NCBI GenBank assembly: GCA_963169105.1
Contig: OY720634.1
Span: 150,481,584 to 150,545,583, forward strand
Length of the DNA stretch: 64,000 nt
Source: Ceriagrion tenellum
Lineage: Eukaryota > Arthropoda > Insecta > Odonata > Coenagrionidae
Reading direction: 5' to 3'
The position numbers were made by a program, and so were the translations under genes. The notes under the pieces are model-generated. The model saw only the letters and a list, made by a program, of their open reading frames with translations, did not search any database and was not told the DNA's origin. Every line of letters begins with the position of its first letter. Position 1 is the stretch's first letter. Positions 35,101-50,100 of the stretch are shown here, piece by piece.

Positions 35101-38100
35101 TAACCCTTATATTCTCCGATATCGTTAAGCAGCATTTTACCCGTAAAAAAATTACAACTCAATTGAATGAGATGTGAAGGGATATCTCACTCAAGCTTTT
35201 TTTAAAAAAGAAAAAACAGTATCTGTAAGTATGGACGGGATGTGAATACAGGTTTTTTTGTCATTGGGTCCAGATGGGACCACTCCGATCCAGCAACGAG
35301 GACAAGAAGTGATTTTGTCACGAGCGAGATTTATGATATAAGCGATATCTACATAACAATTCCGAAACAAATCGCTCTGTCCACTTCGTAACAGAAATGA
35401 ATCAACAACGATAGGAAATAATTAAAAATCACGATCTACTGTTTTAAAGGGTATTGTTTACCCTAATGTGTTAACTTCAATCCCAAAAGAAATGCGTTGA
35501 ATTCAATGTGGTGGTTTCTCTCTTATTTTTTTATAATTGCACTGAAGTCAAAAGATTGGAATTTACACTTCCGAGAGAGTGAAAGAATACGTATTGAAAT
35601 TCTCTCGTTTTCTGTTCTCCATGCTCTTCATTTTTTCCTTAAAGTTGTTTCATTTTTGCTCCAAAATCGCCATTACTTCCCTATTTCAACAATAGAAATG
35701 ATAATTTTTTGGCAAATATACATTGGCTTTAAATGGGAAATCGCGTGAGTTTAAGCCTCGGGTTGAATAAGGATTAGTCAGTTAGAAGTTGTCAAAGTCG
35801 ATAATCACAAGGAGATTATAGTGGGGGCATTTTGCTCCCTAGGCTTTCCATGCGTGCTTAAGATGGTTCCACCGGGAAATGACTAATGTGTCATTATGTT
35901 CATGCTCTGTCTACTTTTGGAAAAAAACTTGTCCTCCACCTGTTGTAAACTACTTAATTTTCTCTTTCCTCGCTCTTTCAGTCTCTTATTTTCCTTGAAA
36001 TTAAAGTATTCAATGAGAGAATAGGAGAAAATTGTATTTGTAAAATAGAATAAAAAATGGTACTTTCCCAATTGATCCCGAAATGCCATTTTTGTGGAAA
36101 ACTGTTAATTGAAAGGAAATTATACAGAAAAATTGAAAAAGAATGAAATAATGTGTTCTTAACGCCTGGGAGCTCTCTGGGGAGTTATAGTCAACTACGG
36201 TGATATTTGAAGTCAAAATGCTGTATTTCTCTCCCAAATCCTAAGAAATGGAGCTGCCATTGGCTCCATTTGCTATAAAAAAAGAGCTGATTTTGAATAC
36301 ATTTGCTGAATAATCTGTATATTTTGTTCCATAGTTTTGATTTCAGCTGGTTACGCACATATATTTTATGCACTTTTGGTTTTCAAAAGCTGATGCACGT
36401 CGTCATATCGTTAACTATTTTCGGATCTTGTTGACAAAATAAACTGAAGGATGGATTTTAGTGTTCGTCCTGACTCACGAAGCCGCGGTGGAGCCTCCAT
36501 AATGACTTCTGCCTCGTGTGGGTATTTTTATGCTGCCCATATAGGATTCTTTAATCCCGTTGAAAAATTGTTTCAATTTTGTGATCACTAGTGGGTGACT
36601 CCGTTGAAGTAATTGCGCGGCTAGTTCCGTGGTTCTTTGAAAAAAATTGTATTTCATATTTTAGCTTTTGATTCTCTTCGTACACCCACTTCTAGGGAAG
36701 GAAGAAAGCAGTTGGCTTAAAAGAGGTGGGAGCGTGAGGAGTAGGTACGAACCAATCTTTGATTGATGACCCACTGATGATCGTTAACAATGGGTTGTCT
36801 GTAATAACGGAAAGATCGCGCGAAACTCGGCCAATACCACACATCTCTCGCAATACAACTCATATGCTGGCCTTAGAAACACCATTATTTTACACCTCCT
36901 TCATTCCTAAACATTTCTATAGTATCTTCTATGAACTTCATCTGATTCCGCTATCAGTTATTTCTCTTCTGGCATTAAAATACTTTCTATTAGTAATTTG
37001 GCCTAATTCTCTTTTAGATACGACATGAGCCTTCACCAGGGAGTTAATATTGGACCGCTATACATAATTTGTGTATTCGTATATTTTAGAATTTCTCAAT
37101 ATAAATAGAATTACTTCACAATTTGCTATTAAAGCTAAAGGGAGTCTATAAAATAACTTTGGAGGCATTGAAATATAAATAGCTATGTAGTCACTGGCAG
37201 CAATGACTTTTTAGTGTTTGTCCTGACTCACGAAACCGCAGTGGAGCCTCCATAATGACTTCTGACTCGTGTGGGTATTTTTATGCTGCCCATATAGGAT
37301 TCTTTAATCCCGTTGAAAAATTGTGTTTCAATTGTGTGAAATTCACAGTTGGAAAAATCAATCGCCTGGACAGGGACTTCCCAGCTGAACTGAAAGTAAT
37401 TTAAACTTCGTCTAAGTCCTCAGCGGTTTATTAGCACCGAGCGACCGGTTTCACCTCTTAGGGTATCATCAGGTACAATCAGATTGTCGCCCTAATGGGT
37501 TTATACTGTGGCACTGTGCTAATAAAGTGTTGTGGAATTTTACAAAGTTAATTAAACTTTTTCAGTGAGAGATGATTCCACCGAGTTACGCATAATAACA
37601 TTTATTTCTTTTCAAAGTTCTTTTTTTAAAGATCACGGGCCAACGAAACCGGGCGTCATTAGTGAACACATGGTCGATATAGCGATGTAGCACTAAGGGC
37701 TCATGAAGAAACTGAATTCGTTTATGTGATAAAAAAATTCCCCAGTCCTGAGTACATGCTCGGGTCCTATGGCGTTTATCTCTTATATAGACTGATTTTT
37801 TAAATTACACATTTAGTATCTAATCAGTCAAAGTTGGGAGATAAGGAAATGCTGGAAATAGTTCGCATCACTCCTATCTTTTACCAAAACTTGATTGAGA
37901 TCGCGGATTTAGACTGATCCTAAACAATAAGTCGAAATTAGTTTGTGAGAATGTCCAAATAATACAAAAAATGAATAAGAGTACACGCCCATTTTGAGGT
38001 CAAATTCAAGCCTCTTACAAATTACTTTTAATGAATGATATTAACATCATACTAAGGACTTCCAAAGTAGCTTTTATAGCTTTTACCAGATCGCTAACCG

Positions 38101-41100
38101 CGTCGCCAATTAGCAATATAGTTTTACTGGCAATTCTGGGGGAGGTATCATTATCACTATATATGAGGAATTACGTGGGGTGTATGAGATTCTAACAATT
38201 AAACTTTTTTGTGGAACGCTGGATTTCTATCAAATCTAATAATACATTTTGCGATCGGGTAGAAAGCTGTTTACACGATACACTCCGTTTAGTTGCTAAT
38301 TTAAAATTTCACAGAATTTGCAATTGATTTTGACAATTTTTTAAGAACATGGCGCTCAAAATGAGAAGCATTGCAACTACGGTTCATACCTAGGATTTAA
38401 GATGCATATTTTACTGCTGGGATGTAATATTATCACTTGGCCATTTTTAATAAACTTCAAAATGTTTCCATTTTGGAGGAACAGCCTAAATACTTCTTCA
38501 GTTCGGTCACACGTATTCCCTGGAAGATAAAAATAGAAATTGTTAAGTGCATTGAATAAAGAAAGTCGTAACTCATCTTAAAAATTCTCTTCACATGGCT
38601 AAATGCTCCCTTATCTACTTGCGTGATCGTCCAAGCCACAGCACTTACTTCTTCCTGTATTCGTGAGAAGCGAATGAATTTTTTTCACCTCATTTTTAGA
38701 CAAACTTTGGATATAACTATTAGGACAGAGGAAGACACACGCCTGGTGAAACAAACCATTTTTTGCATCTATTTCGATGATCATGAAAAAATATTTGTGC
38801 TTTATGAACGATTTTGTATACTAGTAATGCATATAACCCCCAGAGGTATGTTATCAATGCATCGCGTTGGACCGGCCGTGTTGTCCATATCCTCTCACAG
38901 TGACAAATAGACAACATAAAAGAATCTCCGTCTGAGAAATGATATTTGATCGCATGACAATAAATTTTGATAGCTTAAATAATTATCTGAGCTACAGCAA
39001 AAATAATTTTGAACTCATACGGATGAATGCAAGAAATGTTCCCCTTCCTGATGCTAGATGAAAAAAGTACTTACCAATATCTGTGATGCTGAACTTTTAT
39101 GAAGTTACTAGAATTTCATGATTATAGTTTTACATTTTTTGTAAGTTAAACCCTTATAGTAGTAGAACCCCATTCAACCGAACCCCGCAAAAGGGAAACC
39201 GGAAAAGGGAACCACAGGTTAACCGAAAATATCATCCAAAACAGCATGATTAATAATCGCTAAAGCAGCAAGCCGCGCTATGCAGATGAGTAGAACGGGA
39301 TATATTCCTCTGGTAATAGGTGCAATATGTTTATTTGTCGGATTTTCTTCTGATTTGTGGAGCAATCACATGATTCAGCGCCTGATTGTGTGCTCCCAAT
39401 CAAGAGCTGGAGAGTTAATGCTACCCACAACAATCGCAAAAATTAGATGCAGAAAAAATTGCCGATTATTTTGATAAAAGACAATTGTTAGTGATAGACA
39501 GTTTATTGATTTTGAGATTTTGATTAAAGTAACCTTAAGTTATAACAGTTATGCGAATTTTCACTAAATTAACCTTTGAATATCAAACATCGATCGTTCG
39601 AATAAAGTAATTATTCGAAACAGTTCAGCCCGCTTTATTTCGGTGAAGAAAGGTCCTATTATGTACTTTTTAGTATGATACTTGCATTCAGGAACGTTAA
39701 CATTCTCAATTATTATCAGGAAGTTATATTTTGTCTTTGAAAAGATTAGGGAAAGCGTTACCTGAGGCGTTGTACGACTGCTTTATGTAGAAGGGTCCAA
39801 GGGAACCCGAGGCCCACTTGTTTTGGATCACCAATCCTGACGGCAACGATAGTTTCATAGCGAATCCTGGACTGCTGCTATCGGTGCACGGCTGCATTTT
39901 GCTCACTTCCTTTTTCTCCTCAGTTCTCTCCACTTGATTCAGCTTGGGGTGAGATTCTGAAAATCTTTTCATTTTTGACTTGAGTTCCTTCGCTCCTTTT
40001 GTACTGGTATGCATCTTTGCAGCGCTAAACTTCTTGTGAACTGGCAAAAATACAAAATCTTGTTAGAATGCTGTTCATACGTAATCATTCACTTTCCGCG
40101 GTAGCGCTCCTAAGGTCGGACAACCGGGCGGATCCCGGGGTGTTATTTTCGTCTTAAAGATAATAGAAACTTTTTAAATAGGAATTCCAAATAGAGAAGA
40201 ATACATTTTATATTTCTACGTATTAATTTCAATTTTTTCCGGATTTATAAATTTTTTTACTTGCTGAGGCTTACATTTGTGTCAGTGGCCGAAAACTCTA
40301 CAAGGTGGCCCTGGCTTTTAGATTGTTGATTGAATTATACTTTCCCACCAGAATTATACTGGACTTTTGGACCGTTATATATCGAGTGATTTGGTGCATA
40401 CTACATATATACTTGTGTGAGCATAGCCATAATTCCACATTCCAAGACGCAGAAGGTAACGCCTCTGAGACTTCAAGAAGGGTTTGAGTGTAAATTTGGG
40501 AGGTGAGGATATTTTTTAAGCAGTGGTTCCCATTCTTTTTTATGCCCCACACCCTTAAAAATTTGTATATGCTCTCGCACTCCTTTCTCTTTTTATACTC
40601 TCGCACCCTCAAAGTAATAATTTAATTAAAAATAAAAGTAAAGATGAATTAAAAAATCGTACTCAATTTTAATCATAAAATATAAATAAAAACAAAATAT
40701 ATGGAAAAGTATTAAAACAAATTGAAGGTTGCACCAACTCTTCAAAGAATTATTTACTCTTAATTCGAAGCGTTTGAGAAGTGGGTTTGGAGATGGACGG
40801 AAAGGATGAGCTGAGTGGCGAGATGGACGAACGAGGAGGCAATGGAATTGATTGGATCAGAGAGGAAGCTGGTGTTGGTGGTCCGGAGAGAGTAGAAGGG
40901 TCGGATGGACTTTCTGAAAGAAGAAGGGATGCTGAAGAGGGTAATAGAGGGGAGAGCACTGGGTAAGCGTGGAAGAGGAAGGAAGTGGATAGAGGTTCTG
41001 GATAAAATGAGAGGAGGGAGACGATATGAGAAATTTAAGAGGATCAAATGCCGGGTCTTCTATAGGAGGGAAAACAGAACGATGTGCCAGAATTGGGGAC

Positions 41101-44100
41101 GTTTGGACTGTTCGAAAAAATCTACCAATCAGGTGGTATGAATGCCAGATGCAAAATATAAACAAAAAACTGAAATGTTGTACCACATCCACTGGATTGC
41201 TGTATCAACATTCCTAGTTGGGAAACTGTCATCTTACCTGAACCCTCTCTGGTTTTCTCGAGTCTCTCCGTGGATTCCTTGGTCGACACCTCCGACCTCC
41301 CTCGGCTCCCCTCGTCAGCCCTGTGGAAGCAGAAGGCAACCACGGCGCCCGTCGCCTCGGACACCACGTGGAAGGATGTTCCCTCCGCCAGGGGTCGGCG
41401 GTGGGCCCCTCCACCTCCCTCCCCGCCTTCCTCCCCGCCTCTCCCTTTGCCCTGCGCTCTTGGCGGGAACACCATGTGGTAGAAGAGCGAATCTGTTCGC
41501 TGGAGAGAAAGCAATTGACTGCACTGGATTCCTCTGTATCAGACCTTGTTCACTCGTCCTAGTAGATATACTCGTCACTAAAACCATTGATAATAATTGC
41601 GCTCCATCATATAGGAATGAAAGTTATGGTACTATGGGTACTATATTTAATGGCTTAACTTAGTCTGTGTTAATGTATAATTAGAAATAATAGTTAGCTC
41701 TACAAAAAATAGTCAACATGATTGCATCGCTTCAAATACAGAAGGTAATTGTGGACAGAAATTTAAGACGGTGTATTATCCTGGAAAATTGATTTTTAAC
41801 TCTATAGTTCTTTCTACTAACAAATTTACTTTTTGGATACTCAGTTTCTTTGAAAAATGATTTTGAATTGAATAGTCCCCCAATATAATTTTTATATCTC
41901 TTGAACAAATTCCGTATGACAATTTGAATGGGTTTTCCACAGCATCAAAATAGATAAGGCCTATACTTTTTATTGCTATTGAATTCTCTGCGCGTTTAAA
42001 AATGATTCATGCATAAATGATGCCGTTTCAGATACAAGTACAAAATATAGTTTTTAGGACAGAAATTCTAAAATATCTATTGACCTGAAAAGAGCTTATC
42101 AGAACCATCGACAGCATTGAAAGAATTTCAAATATCTGAATTAGAAATCAGAAATAATAGTCAATCATACATTTCATAAACTGCATGAATCCTTGGTATT
42201 TTAGTCATACTATTTTCATAAGTTACCTGTTGAATTTTCAGCGTGAGGACCTTTTCACTTCGAGACCTTTCTCTTGTGTCGACTGAAACGATTGTTTCGC
42301 CGTCAGGAGAGACGAATTTCACACTTTTTCCATAGATTTGTCCTCCTTGCTGTCCAAGGTCGTATCCCTGTCGAATAGAATTCCATGATATTCTGGTGTC
42401 CAAAAAAATCTCCGCAAGTTGACGCAGGGATTAGGTGAAGACATCACAATTATCTTAGAAAAGCACGAACATGCACAAAGTTTTCGCGCAACTCTGCGAC
42501 ATCTGCTAGTCTTAACAACTTCAAATCTTTACTGAAATAAGACAGAATTGCAATGTTTTGGGATACAGAAAGAAAAGGGAGGGACTGTTGCTATTTTGGC
42601 AAAGTCCTGCGCTTGCCCGCACCAATATTTTTTGTAGACTTGACAAAATTATGTATGAAAATTATGTCACCGAATGTTCCAAACTTTTTTTCCGAATTTT
42701 CTTCCGAACTTGAAGGAAAAACGAAACTTTCTACTAAAACTTTATTACATGTTTAAATCTTTATCGTTAGAGGAGACTTTATTTCTTGAATTTGCTTGCG
42801 TAAATATTGTTTATCAGCAGGAATGAAAGATTGGAAAGCATTTATATAAAATTAAAGGGTTTGCTAGTACATGTTATGTCACAACCAAGTTGGTTACCCT
42901 TACGAAATACATTATTCATTAAATGATATAATGTCAATTTTTGGGAAAATATGCAGATGTTGCTGAGAGGTGCCTGTGAAGTGCTAAAAAAATGGTAAGT
43001 GTGGAGGTAAAAGGAGGAATTGAGTGAGCAATGAGTAGGTCGTGAAAGTGTGGAATAGACGCTTCGTAAATGGAAAATCTGAACAGAACGTAGTTTGACC
43101 ATATTGAAGCAATGGATGAAAGTCGAGTAACTATACAGATCTACGATAGAGGAGTGAATGGTGCGAGAGAAAGAGAGGTAGGCCAAGTAGGCATTGGGCG
43201 AAGGTGATTGATCGACTGTTGAGAGGAAAAATATTGGGGGAGTTTTAAGTAAGAACAAAAGAGCGTCCATAAAAAAACAGTTCAAGAATGTGGCAGAGCT
43301 AAGGAGGTATCAAAGGATACGGCATAATATAAGAAACCAAAAAAGGGAGCCATTTTCCAGGCCTAACACTGAGAATCAAGCTCTTATGACTGCCTCTACC
43401 CCGAAAGGGAATATATGAAAGCATGGGGAAATTTTTGGTTAAACGCTTAGTTAAAACAGCCGTGAACCAAGATAAAGACTAAATATGAGAGCATCAGCAA
43501 ATCAGGTGTGTCTACATTCTAATCCTGTAACCTGTGGTCTTTTATCCTCGTCGTTTTCATCCGTCATGGGATCTTGAGTGTCCACCTCAACACTGCTTCC
43601 CGGCTGGATGCTCTTCTCCTTCTTCACTAATGATGACTTTTGGGCCAGCGACCTCCGCTCCTTGTGACTGCCTGACCTCGGAATGATCTCGCTTTGGCTT
43701 TGGCTCTGTCGATTCGCCTCGTCCTCTGGTGGCTTGGCTTCGGGGGACACCGGGGGAGACTCCACCTCCTCCCCTTGAAGCTTGCTACTTTTCTTGGAGT
43801 TGGCACTTGATTTCTTGCTTCCCTTTTTCTCCTTTTTGCCCTTGTCACCAACCTGTCGAGACTTAAGATCATACGGTGATTCGTAATCTTGCCGCTATGT
43901 ACGGCGATGGAAAGCACAGAAATATCCACCTGGACCAGAATGACATGAAAATTGCCCAGATATTATTATCGTGAGTCAGGAAGCCTGGGCAGCGCAGTGG
44001 TTTTTTTTATTTAACCCGTCAGGCCAAAGGTCCGATGAAAGATTTGACGTTCTCTTGGCAAATGACTGAAGCAAACGGTTCTCGGGCTTCACAACGGGTC

Positions 44101-47100
44101 ATATTCATGGAGGCAGAGGTTTCGAAAGGAGACTTTCCCACTATCTTCAGGGAATCGTCATTCTGTAGCCCTGAGGACGATGGGAAAATCTCCCTTCGAA
44201 ATGTCGGCCGCCATGGAAGATCTGACCCGGCATGAAGCCCGAGAACAGGTTACATCAGCTACCCCGTGTTCTTTTCCCAGTCCAAGTGGATTTTTTTCTC
44301 ACGGTAATTTCCAACTATTTAGATTACCTTCTCAAAGCAAAGAGTGGTTGAGCTCTAACTTTGTTTGAAAGACTAAGTTACTCTCATGTATCTCAACAAC
44401 TCTTTCTTTAGTTCAGTCACGATTTTATGTGTTTAGTGAACCGTCAATCTATGTCAACGCACAATCCCGCGAGCCACCAAGGGTGAGTATCAAGAGGGGT
44501 CTGGGCACCAGCCATAAAAATTTAGGGTATGGAAAAAAAGGAAATGGAGGTAGGAAAGCGCAAATCATTGAGGCGTAGCCATTGCAATTCTGTGCCATTA
44601 ACTTGACAATATTTTTTTCGCATTATTGTGAAAAAAATGTCTTTCCTTATAGGAACAGTTTTGTAAAGGCTACACCTCAATGACCATCCCATTCCTTCCA
44701 TCTCTTCTTCTTTCCATAACGTGGATGTCAAGAAAGTCATCGGTGAATACCTCTAATTAAAGATTCCAAAGCAGCTGGTGAGCATATGGTGGTCGCCTGA
44801 TCAATCTTGCTTCGTTATCCTCTCTACTTGACAACCATATGAAAAAAGTATTGTTCTGTTTTGTGCTAAAGTCTAGTCTGCTCGAATTTACCTTTTCTGG
44901 GAAGTGAATCCCATTTAACTTTTCTAACTGCCTTGTCATAGTGATTGATATTATTATTTGTCATTATGTATCTTTAATAATGTATCTAATTCATATTAAT
45001 ACTCGTTATCCGATCTAATAAGGGAGATAAAATTATCTCTAAAGACTGTGGTGTGGACGAGAAAAGAATAAATCGCTGTTTTACAACACCATGAAGTGCC
45101 TCATTGTGATGTCATGCAATCCTTGAAAATTTTAACCATCGTTGACCTCATGGATCTCCTGACAGACTTGGAGAGTAGGGTACTCTAAGTTTTGGTTGTT
45201 TCGAATTGATCGGCAATGAAGTCATTCATGGGAGATCTATTCATTTTCCATTCGTTAAACCCATTGCTTTTCATAAAATAGTTCCAAATATATTTGCTTT
45301 TGCAATTTGATTTAAGGTCCATAGCTAATGGCTGTCTACGTGGTGCTCCCTAATAGTTCCAAGACTCGGATAGTATTTACAGTCTTTCCGTAACTCCACA
45401 ACGTTTATACCATATTCGTCCGAAACAAATAGGCGAAGATATTCAATAACTACGGCATTGATATTTTTAGTATAATTTTATAAATCTTACTAGAGATATT
45501 TACTGGTTAAGGTAGGTTTAGACGGAAATGGATTGTCAACTCGTTGTTCTACTAACTCGCAGTAGCTGCAAACTCCGAACCCTATGAGCGATTTCGTTTT
45601 TGAGCTCGGCATAATTCTTCCCGTACATGAAGTCAATCATATTTCTTCCCCGTTCCCGAATACCCAACACCCCCCCTCTATTATGGCCTTTAGCATCACT
45701 TCGCCACCCACCTTCTTAGTCTCCTAATCTCCTCCTGCAGTTGTCTCTCCTTACCTTCCCGTCCATCGCATTTTCTCCTTTCTCTTCCACTCCTACATCT
45801 CGGAGTCTTCTCATCCACAGTCACTCTTTACCTCAAAGTCAATGTTTCTGCACCATAAAACGCTACACTTCATATTGACTCTTCGCCCGTTTTTTCATCC
45901 TTTCGCAAAAACCTCGTCATCAGCTATCTCCTGTTCATCTCAATTGTCTCTTCGGCTTACGCAATTATTTTCCAAACATCTTACCGCTACACCCTCATTC
46001 CTCCATGCTGCTATCCAAGTAACCAAATCATTCCTCCTGCTCCAGTGTCTACTAATACCTGGTCATCAGCAAATCTAATACGCTCTTTCAGCTATCCTCT
46101 CACTTTTTCTCTATTTTATATCTCTTTTCATACCTCGCTTGCCATTTCATCGGTATAAATTACAAATTAAATGCGGCTTATGATTATACCTACCCATTCC
46201 TACTCTCCATCAGACTCCTTTGAAAAAACTGCTACCTTCAGTTAGTTTTCCATTGCCTTTGCCATATTCGTTCTGCCACACTTCTCTTCGAAATTGACGT
46301 AACATGCAAAATCGTTTTATCATCTAGTTTCCTTCCTTCAAGTTTACTCATTACCGCAATGGCGGACTGACGATCACCATCCTGGTCGTCACCTTCGTCA
46401 AAATTCTATCGAGGATTCGAAGTCCCACCATTCGGCATTTAAAATCAGTTGATTTGCTTCAAAACCTTCGCCATTAATATGCAGCGGGGATAAAATTATA
46501 CCAATGTTACCTTCAAGGGAAAACTCCATTTGAGAAAAAGAACGTATTCACCCTGAAATAATCTTTTGCCCTTACTATGTGAATATTAGTAAAATTTATC
46601 ATATTTATGATAGACTACTGTCTCATTTTAGTTTTCTTGCCCGGCAAGTGGTACCCCAACTTTTAGTGGAAAGATTTCTCACGGTCTCAAATATATCGTA
46701 AATTATAGTATTATCTTCCCTTAGAACTAAAATATCGTGAACAAAACATGCGTATTTAGTCCCTAAATCTATCCTCCTTGCTGATTTTCATCATCAGATA
46801 TAGACCACCGAGGTTTTTAATTGTGGAAGTGACTCGTATATTCAATGGTCCTTAAAATGGGTGCCGAAAAGAGATAGCAGTAACAATCGTGTTTTCTTCT
46901 TTTTTGCTATTGGTGTGTGTATTCTGTTTTATTGGTTGAAGGTGATGGACAAATCGTGATCTCTTAAAGATTTCCTTCATTCCATTTTATGTTTTTATTT
47001 GCAAATGATGGATTTCTGTGTTTTCTACCTTTTACTCTTGTGTGTGATCAAATCAAATTCCTCTGGCCATTCTGAACGAATTTTCTATTCCTAAGAGGGG

Positions 47101-50100
47101 TTTTATTGCCAATGAGCCCACATAAGTGAATAATGTGCCATAGTTACCTTAAGTGCTTCTCCATCCACCTTTGTTCGCATGATATCTTCATATTTCAAGG
47201 TAGACTCCAATATACAGTCGTCCTAGAGCGGAAAGAGATAAAAATGCATTCGGAAGATTTTGGAAACATAAGAATTACTTCCTAGCCTTCAAGTGACACT
47301 GTAGTGGACGCTTACCTTTTTGATCAAACTTTCCGGGTCCAACGCGTGTCCTTGAGGCGAGGTGTCACACGGCGACGGAGTCGATTGCTGCTTTTCCTCT
47401 GCTTCGTTTTGGCTCTCAAGCGATGCTTTCTTTACGCTCTCATGGTAAATTCTGTCCTGTTCTTCTAACCATTTGATCTCTTTGTACATTAAATTGTCTG
47501 GAAATGGAAATAATGGGGGTCTATTTGGGACAGCAATGGGACAGTATCCGCCGTATCCGTTCCCACGTGCTAAAACCTTGACTAGTTGGAAGGCATTTCA
47601 ATGATCCCTTAATCTGGACTGGTGGGAGTATTTGTAGGAGCTATGGTCCTGGGGAGCAATTCTATGTAGTTGGCTGGGCATTGAACAGGTGATGCCCATA
47701 AAGCTTTCTCCTCTGGTGGGTATAGGTTGGTATCGAGATAAAATTGCTATGAAGATAGCCAGCGGAAAGGCAATGAGTGTTCCTATTGCTTATAAGATGC
47801 AATCGACAAATGGATTGACCAAATTTAGCAACTGTGGGGCTCAACCAAATAACTCCTTATTTGACTAGTTGGAAATATTACAATCATGGTAGGTGATTTA
47901 TATCGATTCAATAAGTAGATTCAAAATATCGAGGGATAAGTTCATTCCACATTGGTTTGCCCAATGATTGATTTATACCATAGAAATCTCGGAAGGCTGT
48001 GGTACTGGAAAGCTTTGCACTCCAGCTGGCTTCTGTCAGTCCTTCCTCGTTCTGAAACATCACGAGCAGAGCTCCGCATGGCGCAAAGTAGGTGTGCTCT
48101 AAATTGCCGTACGCGCAGAGGCATCTGTATAAAACCTGTGGAAAAGAATAAAAGTGAATACGTCACTTCCTGAGTAACAAAACGCCCACTGGTAAAAGTT
48201 GAACGTAGGTACTTCTGAGATTTCTGTCATGTGGCGAGTTCCTACCGAGCGTCAATTCCGGATTCGTAATGCCGATTCGACTTGAAAGCATTTACACGAT
48301 ACATACCCGGGAGTATTTTCAGCTTCGGATTCTGCCGAAGATTTAATTTTGTACCTGAACGGCGTTCGGAAGCCATTATTTTTTGTTTTTCCCATCCTAT
48401 TTTTGTGGCTAATTACGCCTTTGATCCGCTACGTGTATCTCACCCTGGTTAACAAATGCCGGGTTACCACCCAGCGTCCCAAAGGGAACTTTCTAAACCG
48501 TGTAACGTACAGCCTTCTGTGAGCCATGAATGATCCACAGAGAAATGACGAAGAATGTTGTTGAGCAAAAGGATAGAGACACTTATACTTGCACTGGTGT
48601 TTAAGAATGTAAGGGAACTAGCTCCGTCTCGAGGTCAACAGGAAGCAAAAAATAGGCGAATAAAGCGCCTTGCCTCTTACTGGAGATTGCGTTCCCTCTG
48701 CGACTTTTTTTTACCGTCGTAGCCCGTTACCCAGGTGATCCGATCGTGGTAAGAATTCTTAATAAGTTTGGCGCTAACTGGGTATTTCTACATGTAACCA
48801 GCTTAAGGCCTAACTAGCGTAAGATGAGTGTAGTGGAGACAGGAATATTACAGGAATCCTTTACTCCGTATGAGTTGGAGGAACGGACGTTGCCGTTGCC
48901 TTCAAGCTACGTTGGGTGGAGGAACTCCACTCAAAGTAGCTTGATGGCAAAGGCAACGAAATTTCTTTTTGGTTTTAGTATTTGTATGAAGGAAGAAAAT
49001 ACAACTTTATTGCTGAAAAATAATGAACGTTTGTTGCATTTTCATCCTCATGCTTACCTCATCATACCGTGATTCAATTTGCATTATCATTGTAATTCGA
49101 CGGGGGATACGTACGGAACTTCAATCGAACATATTCATCATAATTTCATACCTTCCTTTATCCTTTATTCATCCTTAGGAAACCAATATCAAACACTCCA
49201 ATGACCGAGAAAAGTTCGATCACCTTACTTCGATAGAGGCATTTTAAAATGACCCAAGGTGATGGCCTTTGGAGTGTTTCATCCTTGGTGCCCACATTAG
49301 AGGACTGTATGAGAAGATACCATTTTCTTAATGTCTCCCAAATGTCCGTGGGAGAGGATTTTAACTGTAGCCCTCGACTGACAAAATGTTTCATTCTCAT
49401 TTCTGGTTGCTGATGGTGCAATATGTAGAGCCCATCGAGGCTTGTTCAGAAATCATAGCACAGTGGTGTTTCATAAAATTGATTGTGCAGATGCATGAGT
49501 TAGTTATATTAATATAATAAGGTGGTTCTGGCCTCACGGTCGCTTAAACCAGGTTTTATGAAAACTTGAATGTAGCATCTTTGAAGTGCGCATTGTAAAC
49601 GGAGAAGAAAATGATACAGGGTTTCCTGGTTGGTTTTATTATAATTCAGCCTTGAAAGGGGAGATTATAACAAGGGCTCTTAATGGATATTGCTCAGATC
49701 ACTAAGGCAGAAAAACGGCAATATGACGAGAAAGGATATTCAAGCTGTTGATTAAAAGTATTAATAAGAAGAGAAAATTGCTGGTAAGAAGTAGAATAAA
49801 AATAAAATCTAAGTATCTTATTACCTACACTATAAAGTTATTAATCGTATTTGAAGTCAAAAAGCGGTAAATCCATGAAAATGTCACTACAGTCTTCTCC
49901 TATGGCTAGACAAATGTGGTATTAAAAACATCTTGTAGGTTTTCGTGGAATTATCTGTATATTTTGCAGTTTAATTTTGGTTTTCAATGGGTAATCCATT
50001 TTGTCAGCTAAAGCGGGATTTTTTCAACTGAATGAATGAAAATGTATCTTATCTCAAATGGTCGAACCAGAGTCACATTAAGGTTCAGGCTACAAAAATC

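Noticed and set aside
41122..41663. Long plus-strand open frames around 41.2-41.6 kb
   Set aside because: Explained by the GC-rich SPAG17-like exon 15 on the minus strand.
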